From AP-15 sp963787425 (GTDB lineage Bacteria > Pseudomonadota > Alphaproteobacteria > ATCC43930 > CGMCC-115725), in NCBI GenBank assembly GCA_963787425.1, contig CAWBCV010000022.1, positions 1 through 64,000 on the forward strand: a DNA stretch of 64,000 bases, given 5' to 3'. Shown piece after piece: positions 8,185-17,671 of this stretch (position 1 is its first letter; every line of letters starts with the position of its first letter). The notes beneath the pieces are model-generated. The model searched no databases and was not told where the DNA came from. It saw nothing but the letters and a program-made list of their open reading frames with translations. Position numbers and translations under genes: made by a program.

Positions 8185-9144
8185 CGCCGAGCCGCGCGGT
8201 CGACGCGTTTGCCGGAAGGCACCGCTACCACCCGCTCGAAGCACTGCCCTGGCTGGCAGCGGTCGGGTCATATTTCATCTTTCCCGATTATCTGGCATTG
8301 GGTGCGCAGATCCTGGCGACAATCCTTTTTGCGCTATCGGCGGATCTGGTGCTGGGCTACGCCGGCATCGTGACCCTGGGCCATGCCGCGTTCTTCGGCA
8401 CCGGCGCGTACGCCGCTGGGATTCTGGCTGCGCATGGCTGGGGCGAGCCGATCACCGGCCTTCTTGCCGGCGCGGTCGCGGCGGCTTTCTTGGGGTTCTT
8501 GTCCGGCCTCGTCGTGCTGCGCACGACGGGACTAGCTTTGCTGATGCAGACCCTGGTCGTAGCGACGCTAGTGGCCGAAGCGGCCAACAAGGCCTCGTTC
8601 ATCACCGGCGGCGACGACGGGCTGCAGGGCATGGAGGTCTGGCCGATTTTCGGCCGATTTCGCTTCGACCTGTTCGGTCGCACCAGTTATGCTCTATTGC
8701 CTGGCCGTGCTCTTCCTGTGTTGGTTGGCGGCGCGGCAGATCGTCCATTCGCCATTCGGGCGCTCGCTCACCGGCATCCGCGAGAATGTCCGGCGCATGC
8801 ACGCGATCGGCGCCCCGGTCGCCCGCCGCCGCCTCGCCATTTATACGATCTCGGCGGCACTGGCCGGCGTCTCCGGCGCGCTGATCGCGCAGACGACGCA
8901 ATTCGTCAGCCTCAGCTTTCTGTCTCTCGAACGGTCCGGGACCGTCCTGATCATGCTGATCATCGGCGGGGTCGGGCGGCTCTATGGTGCGTTCATCGGC
9001 GTGCCGCTCTACATGATCGCACAGAACCGCTTCTCCGAAATCGACCCGGTCTACTGGTATTTCTGGATCGGGTTGCTGATGGTTTTCGTCGTCGTCTTCG
9101 CTCGCGGCGGGGTGCTCGGGCTATTCGACCGGTTCCGGCAATGA
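8181..9144 (+). pseudogene. livM: ABC transporter permease LivM, copy 2, split at the same site as copy 1
   Basis: First half 8181-8690 (ending FDLFGRTSY), second half from 8695 (YCLAVLFLCWLAARQ) to 9144. Four bases, gctc at 8691-8694, occupy the place of one codon. Here an ATG at 8689 overlaps the first frame and could start the second half separately (MLYCLAVLF). Copies 1 and 2 differ by about 6 residues in the first half and 3 in the second, while many nucleotide differences are silent. Both halves thus look conserved at protein level despite the break. Overlaps livG by ATGA. Confidence 0.85.
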
Positions 9145-9896
9145 ATACGCCGGCGCTCGAGACCCGCGGGCTTCACAAGAGCTTCGGCGCGCTGACGGTG
9201 GCCAATGCCGTGAATTTCCGCCTGGAGCGCGGCGCGCGGCACGCCCTGATCGGGCCGAATGGGGCCGGCAAGACGACCTTTGTCGAGCTGGTGACGGGCG
9301 CGTTGGAGCCGAGCGCCGGGCGGATCCATCTCGACGGCGCCGATGTCACCGCTTTGCCGCAGGCCGCCCGGGTGAAGCGAGGCCTTGTTCGCACATTCCA
9401 AATCACCGCGCTGTTCCGCCGCCTCAGCGTCCTCGAAAACGTGACCCTGGCGGTCTGCGAACGGCAAGGGATCGGCGGCGGCCTATTCCGCCCAGCCGGT
9501 CATCACCGCGCGGCGATCGAGGAAGCCCATACCTTGCTCGAACGACTGGGGCTCGAAGATGAAGCGCTGCGCCCGGTCAACATGCTCGCCTATGGCCGTC
9601 AGAGGCTGGTCGAGATCACCGTGTCGCTCGCACTCTCGCCCAAGGTTCTGCTGCTCGACGAGCCGGCGGCCGGGGTCCCGTCGAGCGAAAGCGGGACGAT
9701 CATCGAGGTCATCGAGCGCCTGCCATCCGACATCGCGCTGTTGATCATCGAGCACGACATGGACCTCGTCTTTCGACTGGCGCAGCGCATCACCGTCCTG
9801 GTCCAGGGCAGCATTCTGGTCGAGGGTCCGCCGGAGGCGATCGCCGCCGACCCCGAGGTCCGTAGGGTCTATCTCGGCGAGCGAGCGCCGACGTGA
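9141..9896 (+). CDS. livG: ABC transporter ATP-binding protein LivG, copy 2
   Basis: 251-aa ATPase with Walker A GPNGAGKTT, LAYGRQRLVEI in place of the canonical signature, Walker B VLLLDEP and switch IIEHDMDLVF. Start overlaps livM and stop overlaps livF. Intact, about 15 substitutions from copy 1, all conservative or outside the nucleotide motifs. Confidence 0.9.
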   Translation: MNTPALETRGLHKSFGALTVANAVNFRLERGARHALIGPNGAGKTTFVELVTGALEPSAGRIHLDGADVTALPQAARVKRGLVRTFQITALFRRLSVLENVTLAVCERQGIGGGLFRPAGHHRAAIEEAHTLLERLGLEDEALRPVNMLAYGRQRLVEITVSLALSPKVLLLDEPAAGVPSSESGTIIEVIERLPSDIALLIIEHDMDLVFRLAQRITVLVQGSILVEGPPEAIAADPEVRRVYLGERAPT

Positions 9897-10618
9897 ACGG
9901 CCTCGTGCTTGAAGGCGTCTCTGCCGGGTACGGCGAAACTGTGGTGCTCGAGCGTATCTCGCTCGGCTTGCCAGCGGGGCGGACATTGGCGGTCCTCGGG
10001 CGCAACGGGGTCGGCAAGACGACCTTGCTCGCCACAGTCATGGGCCATACGCGGCTGCACGGCGGCAACATACGCTTTGCCGGCCGGGACATCTCGGGTC
10101 TGGCCCCTTATCGGCGCGCCCGGCTGGGTATCGGCTTTGTGCCGCAGGAGCGCGAGATCTTTCCCTCGCTGACTGTCGAGGAGAATCTCACGGTGGCCGA
10201 GCGCGCCGGGCAATCCTCCGGGCAATGGTCGCTCGGCAAGGTCTACGATTTTTTCCCCTCGCTCGCCGAGCGGCGTCGCAATCACGGCAATCAGCTCTCG
10301 GGCGGCGAGCAGCAGATGCTCGCGATCGGCCGCGCGTTGATGGGCAACCCGACATTGCTGCTGATGGACGAGCCGCTCGAAGGCTTGGCCCCGGTCATCG
10401 TCGATGCCCTACTCGCCGGGCTCGACCGGCTGAAGCGCGAGGACGAGCTGGCTATGCTGCTCGTCGAGCAGCATGCTCGTCTCGCTCTCGAACTCGCCCC
10501 CGAGACCATCGTTCTCGACCGCGGAGTGATCGTATTTGCCGGCGCGAGCCGCGAGTTGCTCGAGGAGCCGCAGCGCCTGACTACTCTGATGGGTGTGGCC
10601 GCGCGAGAAGCGCATTAG
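9893..10618 (+). CDS. livF: ABC transporter ATP-binding protein LivF, copy 2
   Basis: 241-aa ATPase, GTG start overlapping the livG stop. Walker A GRNGVGKTT, signature LSGGEQQMLAIGRALM, Walker B LLLMDEP and switch VEQH are all in frame. This is the only LivF in the window able to bind ATP as read. The first 225 bp differ markedly from copy 1, while the last 500 bp are nearly identical to it, which suggests gene conversion between the units. Confidence 0.92.
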   Translation: MNGLVLEGVSAGYGETVVLERISLGLPAGRTLAVLGRNGVGKTTLLATVMGHTRLHGGNIRFAGRDISGLAPYRRARLGIGFVPQEREIFPSLTVEENLTVAERAGQSSGQWSLGKVYDFFPSLAERRRNHGNQLSGGEQQMLAIGRALMGNPTLLLMDEPLEGLAPVIVDALLAGLDRLKREDELAMLLVEQHARLALELAPETIVLDRGVIVFAGASRELLEEPQRLTTLMGVAAREAH

Positions 10619-10728
10619 CTGAATGTTCCGAATTCGAAATCGGGATGGTCCCCCCTAACGGTCGCTTGACAGAGACGGCCTACCAGGGAACTGCTTACGG
10701 CAATCTATGGCAAACGCCGGGAGCTTCA

Positions 10729-11319
10729 GTGAACCCGATCACCGACTACCTGACCCAATCTCGCGATGCCGTTCAGGCGGCGATCGACGACCCCGCCTTT
10801 ACCGCCGCCATCCGGGATATCGCCGAGGTTACGACGAATGCGCTGCGCAGCGGCGGCAAGCTTCTTCTGGCGGGCAACGGCGGCAGCGCGGGCGACGCGC
10901 AGCACCTGGCCGGCGAGATGCTGTCCCGGCTCTATTATGATCGTGCGCCTTGCGCGGCCATCGCATTGACGACCGACAGCTCGGTGCTGACCGCAATCGG
11001 CAACGATTATGGCTACGACCGGGTCTTCGAACGACAAGTCCTTGGTCTCGGCTGTCCCGGCGACGTCCTGATCGTGATCTCGACCTCCGGACGTTCGCCA
11101 AACATCTTACGGGCGATCGGCGCTGCCCGCGAGAAACGCCTCACGGTGGTAGGGTTTACCGGAAGAACCGGCGGGGAAATGGCCGCGCTCTGCGATTTCT
11201 GCCTGCATGCCCCGTCGGATTCGACGCCGCTCATCCAACAGATCCATATCACTGCCGGTCACATCATCTGCGGGCTCGTCGAGGAGCGGCTGTTCCCCCG
11301 CGCCACCGGACCGGGATGA
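10729..11319 (+). CDS. gmhA: Phosphoheptose isomerase GmhA
   Basis: Converts sedoheptulose 7-phosphate to D-glycero-D-manno-heptose 7-phosphate in the cytosol for LPS core heptose. 196 aa from GTG 10729, close to the 192 aa of E. coli GmhA. SIS domain with AGNGGSAGDAQHLAGE and STSGRSPNIL. The C-terminal TPLIQQIHITAGHIICGLVEE is intact and supplies the family's Gln/His metal ligands. It overlaps gmhB by ATGA and follows livF by 110 bp, so it may be co-transcribed with the transporter. A longer start at ATG 10645 is possible but unlikely. Confidence 0.9.
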   Translation: MNPITDYLTQSRDAVQAAIDDPAFTAAIRDIAEVTTNALRSGGKLLLAGNGGSAGDAQHLAGEMLSRLYYDRAPCAAIALTTDSSVLTAIGNDYGYDRVFERQVLGLGCPGDVLIVISTSGRSPNILRAIGAAREKRLTVVGFTGRTGGEMAALCDFCLHAPSDSTPLIQQIHITAGHIICGLVEERLFPRATGPG

Positions 11320-11876
11320 TTCGACAAGGGACTTCGGCGAGAGAACAAAAGGGACGGCGGCGGCCCGCCGCGTTCCTGGATCGTGACGGCGTGCTCAATC
11401 ACGATGACGGATATATCGGCTCCCGCAGCCGCTTCCGCTGGGTCGAGGGCGCCAAAACGGCGATCAAGTTGCTGAACGACGCGGGTTTCTTTGTTTTTGT
11501 CGTTACCAATCAATCGGGTATCGCAAAGGGCCTATACACGGAAGGCGATCTCTTGTCGCTTCATGCGCAGCTGGCGATCGAGCTGGCAGAAGTCGGAGCG
11601 CATTTCGACGACATCCGCTACTGTCCTTTTCACCCCCAAGCAGCGGTAGCACAATACCGCCGTCTCAGCGACTGGCGGAAGCCCGCTCCCGGAATGATAC
11701 TCGATCTTCTCCAATGCTGGCCAGTCGATCGGGCCGCGAGTTTCCTCATCGGAGACAAGGAATCGGATTGCGCTGCCGCTACGGCGGCGGGGATTTCGGG
11801 CCATTTGTTTGGTGGCGGTAACCTCGCGCATTTCGTATCCGAACTCCTGACGTCGAGCGCAAATCTCAGGCATTAA
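11316..11876 (+). CDS. gmhB: D-glycero-D-manno-heptose 1,7-bisphosphate phosphatase GmhB
   Basis: HAD-superfamily phosphatase, 186 aa, which removes the 7-phosphate between the two HldE reactions. Motif I is FLDRDGVLNHDDGY, motif II VVTNQSGIAKG, the cysteine/histidine segment YCPFHP is family-typical, then K in WRKPAPGM and motif IV IGDKESDCAAA. It starts within the gmhA stop and ends overlapping the convergent hldE stop by 4 bp. It is the only complete gmhB in the window; the copy at 5578 is a stub. Confidence 0.9.
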   Translation: MIRQGTSAREQKGRRRPAAFLDRDGVLNHDDGYIGSRSRFRWVEGAKTAIKLLNDAGFFVFVVTNQSGIAKGLYTEGDLLSLHAQLAIELAEVGAHFDDIRYCPFHPQAAVAQYRRLSDWRKPAPGMILDLLQCWPVDRAASFLIGDKESDCAAATAAGISGHLFGGGNLAHFVSELLTSSANLRH

Positions 11877-13363
11877 CCTTCTGCCGCCTGGAACGTCATT
11901 GGACGCCGGCTCTCTTCGAGGTCAGCTGCGCGGCGGATCAGTGATGTGGTGGACTGGCCTCTCATGAGCGGCAGCAGGAGAACGCGGCCGCCTGCGGCGC
12001 GAACAGTCTCGGCGCCGACGACCTGTTCCATCGTATAGTCAGCCCCCTTCACAAGCAGGTCAGGCCTGAGGGCAGCAATCGTCTCGGCCGGCGTATCTTC
12101 ATCGAACACCAGGACCAGATCGACGGCACTGAGGGCGCCCAGAACATAAGCCCTCGAGCCTTCGTCCTGCAGCGGACGGGTCGGTCCCTTGAGGCGCCTG
12201 ACCGAAGCATCACTGTTGATCGCCACGATGAGCCTGTCGCATTCGGCGGCCGCGTTTTTCAGTAATGACACGTGGCCCGGGTGCAGCAAGTCGAAGCATC
12301 CGTTGGTAAACCCGACCCTGAGCCCGCGCTTGCGCCATTCCTCGCGCCGCCGCACCGCTTCATCGAGGGCCAGAATGGCGCCTTTATTTGGGTCAGATTG
12401 GTGAGATTCTGTCTCGAGAGCCTCGTCAAGCTCCCTCGCGGAAACGACGGCCGTGCCTATTTTACTGACGACGATGCCGGCCGCGGCATTTGCCAACCGC
12501 ATCAACTCGCCCACCGGCAGCTTCCCGGCCGTGCCCAGGGCGGCGAGGGCCAGCACCGTATCGCCGGCACCGGATACGTCGAACACGTCCTGGGCCGCCG
12601 TTTTCAAGTGCAGCGGCTTCTTGTCGCGCTCAAAATAAGACATCCCGTGTTCCGAACGCGTCAGCAGAATGGCCGAGTTTGTTTCGGCAATCGCTGCAAG
12701 CGCGGCCGTTTCAGCCTGCTGGTCGGTCTCGCACGGCATGTGGGTCGCATCGGTCAATTCGCGCCTGTTTGGCTTGATCAGCGTAGCGTCACGATAGATC
12801 GAGAAATCGCGGCGCTTCGGGTCGATGACCGAGGCTTTGCCGAACTCTGCCGCCATAGCGATGACCGTGCGGATGACGCGGTCATTGCACAGGCCTTTGG
12901 CGTAGTCGGAAAGAACCACGACGTCCGCCCAATGCAAGCTGTCCTTGATAGCCGAGGTGACCGCCTCTTCGACGTCGGCGGCAATATCTGCTTTGGATTC
13001 CGCGTCGATCCGCACCATCTGGTGGCCGCCGCTCATGACGCGGATCTTGCAGGTCGTCGGGCGATCAATAGCGGTGACGAGGTGTTCCGTGTTCAGCTTC
13101 GGATAGGCCTTGAGCAGGTCGACCAGCACTGATCCAGCCTCGTCTCGGCCGATCACTCCGATCACGACGACCTCGGCCCCGAGCGCGGCCAGGTTGGCAC
13201 AAACGTTAGCCGCCCCACCCAAAACAGCTCGCTCTGTTTCCCGCAGGAGCACCGGCACCGGCGCTTCCGGAGACAATCGCTCAACCGAGCCCGACAGATA
13301 TTTGTCGAGCATCACGTCCCCGACCACCACAATGCGACAGCCGGTGAAGTCGAAATGGTTCAT
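11873..13363 (-). CDS. hldE: Bifunctional heptose 7-phosphate kinase / heptose 1-phosphate adenylyltransferase HldE
   Basis: Makes ADP-D-glycero-D-manno-heptose together with GmhA and GmhB. The N-terminal PfkB/ribokinase domain (about residues 1-315) has GGAANVCANLAALG and the catalytic DVSGAGDTVLA. The C-terminal cytidylyltransferase-like domain has FTNGCFDLLHPGHVSLL (HxGH) and LLVKGADY. From ATG 13363 it is about 496 aa, slightly longer than E. coli HldE (477). A strong ribosome site, aggggggacc, immediately precedes this ATG. Convergent with gmhB. The epimerase HldD is not in the window. Confidence 0.92.
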   Translation of the reverse strand: MNHFDFTGCRIVVVGDVMLDKYLSGSVERLSPEAPVPVLLRETERAVLGGAANVCANLAALGAEVVVIGVIGRDEAGSVLVDLLKAYPKLNTEHLVTAIDRPTTCKIRVMSGGHQMVRIDAESKADIAADVEEAVTSAIKDSLHWADVVVLSDYAKGLCNDRVIRTVIAMAAEFGKASVIDPKRRDFSIYRDATLIKPNRRELTDATHMPCETDQQAETAALAAIAETNSAILLTRSEHGMSYFERDKKPLHLKTAAQDVFDVSGAGDTVLALAALGTAGKLPVGELMRLANAAAGIVVSKIGTAVVSARELDEALETESHQSDPNKGAILALDEAVRRREEWRKRGLRVGFTNGCFDLLHPGHVSLLKNAAAECDRLIVAINSDASVRRLKGPTRPLQDEGSRAYVLGALSAVDLVLVFDEDTPAETIAALRPDLLVKGADYTMEQVVGAETVRAAGGRVLLLPLMRGQSTTSLIRRAADLEESRRPMTFQAAEG

Positions 13364-13464
13364 GGTCCCCCCTAAACTGAAATCCTCAGCCTTGTACAAT
13401 CGCCATGCAATGATGGTAGATCGATGCTGTTCGTGTCATCTGGAAAAAAAACACCAACGATCGT

Positions 13465-15058
13465 TTAAATCTCAGTGGTGCTGTCCACGCATGGCGACCA
13501 TTGCGGCAGACTCTGAATCATTGATCCGCCGTTCGAGGTGGTCATGATCTGATTTGCTTCGCTAAAGCTGTTGCAACAATAGTCGCCGGCAGTCCCCCCG
13601 CTTTCCATGATCTCTTTCGGCACGGTTTGCGAGATCGAAACCGTATAAGTTTCCGTTCTCCCGGTTCCCGATCCCGGAGCGACGACTCGTGTTCCCTCGC
13701 TGACCCCGGTACCTTGAACGGTCTGTCCGACAACCACCCTCCCTGACGACACGGACGCCACCGTCATGGCCGTGCCTGAAATCGAGGCCGCGAGCCTCGC
13801 TGGAGCAGCGAGGCCCTGACTGGCCCAAGTCATCCAACGATGGTTTGGCGTCCCATTCCGGACCGCTCCAGTCTGCGCCGTAGAAGCCGTCCGGGGTGCG
13901 TTGGTTGATGATCGATTGCGCGGTGTTGACAAACGCCGCCTTGAAGATCCGCTTGCATCCACGCCCGCCAATGACAGCACGTCATAAGCAAAGTTCTGAG
14001 CAAAGATGCCGTCACTCCACCCGTCCCGGTCATTCAAGAACACATTTCCGCTCAGACCGACATTAGAGCCGGGGCGCAGAAACGTTCTGGTCTGAAGCAT
14101 CGCCGACAAGATCGAGTTTATGTCCTCGAGATAGCTCGTCGCTCCGGTCAGCAGGTAAAGCTGCGCCGACAGTGACGCCACGGCCATCGTGCCGCCGATG
14201 TAAGCGACACTTGCCCCTCGGGTAATCGCGCTTGGTTCGGTGCATTGGACGCCCTTTTTGTAGCAGGAATGGCTTGGATCCAGGTCCGCGCCGACAAAGA
14301 AAACTTCATAGGGGTGGGCGGCGCAGCTGTGGATCCAGTTCCATACCCCTTGCGCGTAGGTCAAATAGGACGCGATGCCGGTCTTCTGATAAAGGTAGAG
14401 TGCGTTCCGCGCCGTCAGAGCCTCGATAATAGCGGACTGTTTTTGATGGCCTGGATCCTCAGATGCGGTGGCATAGAGGATGCCACAGCCGCTCTTATTG
14501 GGGTCGGCGAAAAAGGCCTGAATGCTCGACAGCAGGCGTTCGGCAATCGAAAGCGCGGCCGGATCTCCCGTCACCTCGTTGACCTGTAGTAGGTATTGCA
14601 GGGCCACCGCCGCATCGTCCGATACGTTGATCGTCCCCCGATTTACCGACGGATCAGCCGACGACAGCTCCTCTGTCGTGTAGATCGACTTTATCTCGTT
14701 CCACTGCGATTGGAACATCGCCTGGATGTCCGCGGCGTGCGTCATCTTGTACTCCCAATACAGGATGTTCGCCGCCTCGGCCATGTGCCAATAGGTGTAT
14801 TGCTTGCGATTGTTGTTTACATAGCCGTTCCCCTCTGTCGGGCGGATACGGGGGACGGCGTTCGTCCGGTCCCAAAAATGATATACGTAATCACGAAGGA
14901 ACTGGCGGTAGCCCGCGATGATCGGGGAATAGGATATCGTCCCGTGGAATTCGCTCAACAGCGGGGTTTGGTTGAGGTCCTCGGAACGTCTGGGCAAGCG
15001 CAGAAGATGCAGATAACGTCAGTCCAGTGATTACGCGAAGAACCAGCCTAAACATCAT
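13465..15058 (-). pseudogene. Secreted GH76-like glycoside hydrolase, broken by at least three frameshifts
   Basis: A signal peptide (MMFRLVLRVITGLTLSASSALAQ) starts at ATG 15058 in one frame. The catalytic-type domain (YTYWHMAEAANILYWEYKMT, then NVSDDAAVALQYLL) starts in another near 14995. A third stretch (FKAAFVNTAQSIINQRTPDG, FYGADWSGPEWDAKPS) is in yet another frame at about 13836-13947, after which the second frame returns. The DD pair and the alpha/alpha-toroid pattern resemble GH76 endo-alpha-1,6-mannanases. The C-terminal 13600-13770 segment is a threonine/glycine-rich repeat module (VVVGQTVQGTGVSEGTRV) seen in surface proteins. Lower GC than its neighbours suggests transfer. 15059-15279 holds nothing I can support. 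Confidence 0.65.
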
Positions 15059-15279
15059 TTGTTTTTTTTATCAGATGCCGTTCCCGTCGAATTCTGGTGT
15101 TCGCCAGCGGGTCGGTATCCTCTATCTCTCCAGTTAAGGATGAACACCAACGCTATCGCCAATTCGATTCTCAGGAGCCCCGGGCGGATGAGGCGAGGTC
15201 TTGAGCACCTCTGGAAGCCGAAATGTTTCATCCGCCGCCACCACACATGATACTTCTTCGCTCTTCCGCCATAAACCTT

Positions 15280-16657
15280 TCAGAAACGGAAGGTGCCGAG
15301 GTGCATGTCCGGGCGGCTCGGATCGTTGGGTACATCCAACGGTCCTGGAAAAACCTCATCCGTTTCCGAGAACGAATACAGGCTGCGATTGGCGAACGTG
15401 ATCTCCAGAACGTTCGGAACAATGACGTTCGCAATATTACTAAACCCGGCATAATTGTTGGCGTGCACATGCACAACGGCATAGGCATTCGATAATTTCT
15501 CGAGGACACGGGCAAAGAGCTGCCGCCACTGAACATCCGAAAAGCCCTGAAAATAATGGAACTCGCCAACAATCTGAGAGAACCTGCTCAAGACTTCCGG
15601 CGGTGTCGAATCGAAAACCGCCCACTCACTGCACTCGATATCAATCTTTAGCAGGATGTTTGGGTGGGCATTCCGTTTGTCATGCCGACTGACCAAAGAC
15701 AACAGGCTCTCGCTCTCGGGGCCGGCCTCGGGGGAAATCTTTTTTCTTGCGAAGATCAAGCGAGGGTTGTCGGTAACAGGCGCATCCACAGTATGGTCGA
15801 ACTGGTATACGGTCACGCCTCGTTTCGCGACATCGACGTCCCACGATACATTTTGCTCGATGCCAAATGAGAACGCCGTGTCGACGCCCCGGAAGTCGTC
15901 GAGATTGATATATCCGCCGTCGTGCGCGCTCCCGAACCGCGCCTTGCAGAAGCCCTCGACCGCATAGGGCCGAAGCAGGCGCAACGTATTCTTAATCTCG
16001 TTTTGGGTCGTGAAGTCGCCCGTCGGGATCAGAGATTCGTTGTGATTGTGATTATCATTGAACGGCAGGCCGGTCAACAAATGCACATGTTTGACCCAGA
16101 AAATATGCCCTGTAAAATTGACATATTCCGCGATGATGGCTGAGCTACGCGAGAATGGCGCCTGTCGGAGATCCATCGTGCGATAATCGCCGAGGCTGAT
16201 GTCTTCGTTGATGCGATACGGAGGAAAGGCGTCAACCGTAATGAGTGCATACCGCGCGACCGCAACAAATACGTCGAGATATTCATTGGCAACGCTGTTC
16301 GGAACGTGAATCAAAACATCCTTGCAGATGACGAGATCGAAACGCCCGAGGCTCAAAAATCTCCGATGGTTCGCGGATAACCTTAAACTGACGGCGTTCG
16401 GTGCCGAAGGTTGCCGTGTTCTTCTCAATGATCAGGCGCGATACATCGAGCCCAAGATATGAGATGTCGTAATTGTCCCATGGGATCAGCTTCGAAAACT
16501 GCCAATCTCCGCAGCCGAGATCGAGAACGCTATGTACATCATTCAATCGAATAAATGACTCGATGATATATCGATATGTCGCCGTCGAGCCCACGAGGCT
16601 TCCGAAGCCTGAATCCCAGCCAACGCGATAGTTCTCGTCAAAGAAATTATCTTGCAT
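15280..16657 (-). pseudogene. Two-domain SAM-dependent methyltransferase with one frameshift
   Basis: Start at ATG 16657 (MQDNFFDENYRVGWDSGFGS). The N-terminal class I methyltransferase has motif I SVLDLGCGDWQFSKL, and its later motifs (FDLVICKDVLIHVPN) resume in another frame after an indel near 16360, at a run of five T. The C-terminal part (RFGSAHDGGYINLDDFRG ... NILLKIDIECSEWAVFD) resembles FkbM/Methyltransf_22-type domains. About 455 aa if repaired. Position beside heptose genes and a GH76-like gene suggests glycan methylation, which is inference. Two copies of gaggaagatatgc lie just upstream (about 16655-16680). Confidence 0.65.
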
Positions 16658-16759
16658 ATCTTCCTCGCATATCTTCCTCGATAGGCAACATAGTTTCCGG
16701 AGTGGTTTCAAGTTTTTATCTGAGAGGCGAACTCGCCAGCACAATAGGGTTCTTGCCAT

Positions 16760-17296
16760 TCAGCGGCCGCGGAAATGTTTGTAGAAGTCGACGACCTCGG
16801 GGCTTTGCTGAAAGCCAAGCAATACGTTGAGATCGGCTCCCTTGCGGCCACCGAGCGGGACCACCTCCTCATAATGGTCGGTGACGGCAGAACGTTTTTG
16901 GTTGCCCTCGAAAGCGATGCGCACCGCAAACGGGTTTCTCGCGAGGACCGATTGATCGGGTCCCGTCACCGCGACAAAATACGGAAGATCCACGGAATCG
17001 CCCTTCGCCGCCGGACCGCGTTCACCAACTACGATCACATCTAACGCGATGCGTACATCGTCGCCGGTGTATTCACATTTAACGTCGGCTTCGCTCACGA
17101 TCCCGTAGAACATGACGTTGTCGGGGCGGCGCTCCGCCGCTGGCCCGAACACGGCGGTTTGGGAGAGCGGCCGCAACACGACCGCGCTCGGGCAAGCCTC
17201 GGCCGGTTTCGACGAGGATGACGAGAACGAACTACAACCCGACAGCGCGAGAATGCCGAGGAGCGCTGCCCCCTGGGCAGGCCGCAAGCGGCTCAC
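16760..17296 (-). CDS. Putative lipoprotein of unknown function
   Basis: From GTG 17296 the protein is 178 aa and begins VSRLRPAQGAALLGILALSGC, a lipoprotein signal with lipobox LSGC at about residue 21, followed by a serine-rich linker. The mature part has a beta-rich pattern (DVIVVGERGPAAKGDSVDLP) and family membership is not recognised. The GTG overlaps the stop of the CDGSH gene upstream, so the two are likely co-translated. An upstream in-frame GTG at 17461 would lie inside that gene and is rejected. Confidence 0.7.
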   Translation of the reverse strand: MSRLRPAQGAALLGILALSGCSSFSSSSSKPAEACPSAVVLRPLSQTAVFGPAAERRPDNVMFYGIVSEADVKCEYTGDDVRIALDVIVVGERGPAAKGDSVDLPYFVAVTGPDQSVLARNPFAVRIAFEGNQKRSAVTDHYEEVVPLGGRKGADLNVLLGFQQSPEVVDFYKHFRGR

Positions 17297-17532
17297 AGGG
17301 TGTTGTGCGTACCGTCGCAGAACGGCTTGCCGCCAGTCGCCTTGCACCCGCAAAGCCAAACCTCTTCGGTGGCCTCGGCGGTAAACGGGATTGGGGTCAA
17401 TCCGGTGCCTTGATGCGAGCCGTCGCAGAAGGGCTGCGAGGCGCTGCGTCCGCATGCGCACCAGAAGTACCTTTTCCCGGCTTCGACATTGACGCCGTAG
17501 GGCTCTTTTTGCGCGGGTATCGGACCGTCCAT
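17293..17532 (-). CDS. CDGSH-type iron-sulfur domain protein
   Basis: 79-aa protein starting MDGPIPAQKEPYGVNVEAGK. It has two CDGSH-like modules: WCACGRSASQPFCDGSH (about residues 24-40) and LCGCKATGGKPFCDGTH (about 60-76). Each supplies the three Cys and one His that bind a 2Fe-2S cluster in tandem mitoNEET-like bacterial proteins. Cytoplasmic, probably redox or electron transfer. First gene of a two-gene unit with the lipoprotein. Confidence 0.88.
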   Translation of the reverse strand: MDGPIPAQKEPYGVNVEAGKRYFWCACGRSASQPFCDGSHQGTGLTPIPFTAEATEEVWLCGCKATGGKPFCDGTHNTL

Positions 17533-17671
17533 ACTTTCTCCCTTGCCTAGGCCTTTGCTAGTGTCACGGTGCTCGGCGGCGGTTCGCCCTTGCCGGGACT
17601 GTATGCGAGCCGCGCCGAGCAGACAAGCCGGCCTTGTGCCGTATACAGGCGAATAACGCGGCAAAAAACCA

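Larger units (their letters stand above)
10..11471 (+). repeat. Tandem duplication of the liv-gmhA-gmhB' module (two units of about 5.7 kb)
   Basis: Unit 1 is about 10-5733 and unit 2 about 5734-11471. Gene starts correspond at a constant offset: 5724 bp before the livK-livH spacer and 5737 bp after it. The sequence just after position 10 (tggcgtggtacc...) recurs at 5734, where it interrupts gmhB. Unit 1 therefore ends with a gmhB fragment, and the full-length gmhB lies after unit 2. The LivK copies differ at 5 of 395 residues and the LivH copies at 2. Divergence is uneven, with a poorly matching 5' part of livF and a nearly identical 3' half. The junction shows no clear microhomology and no IS element. 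Only the left flank (positions 1-9) lies outside the repeat. Confidence 0.95.

Noticed and set aside
12272..13132. 286-codon plus-strand frame inside hldE
   Set aside because: Antisense to both conserved HldE domains.
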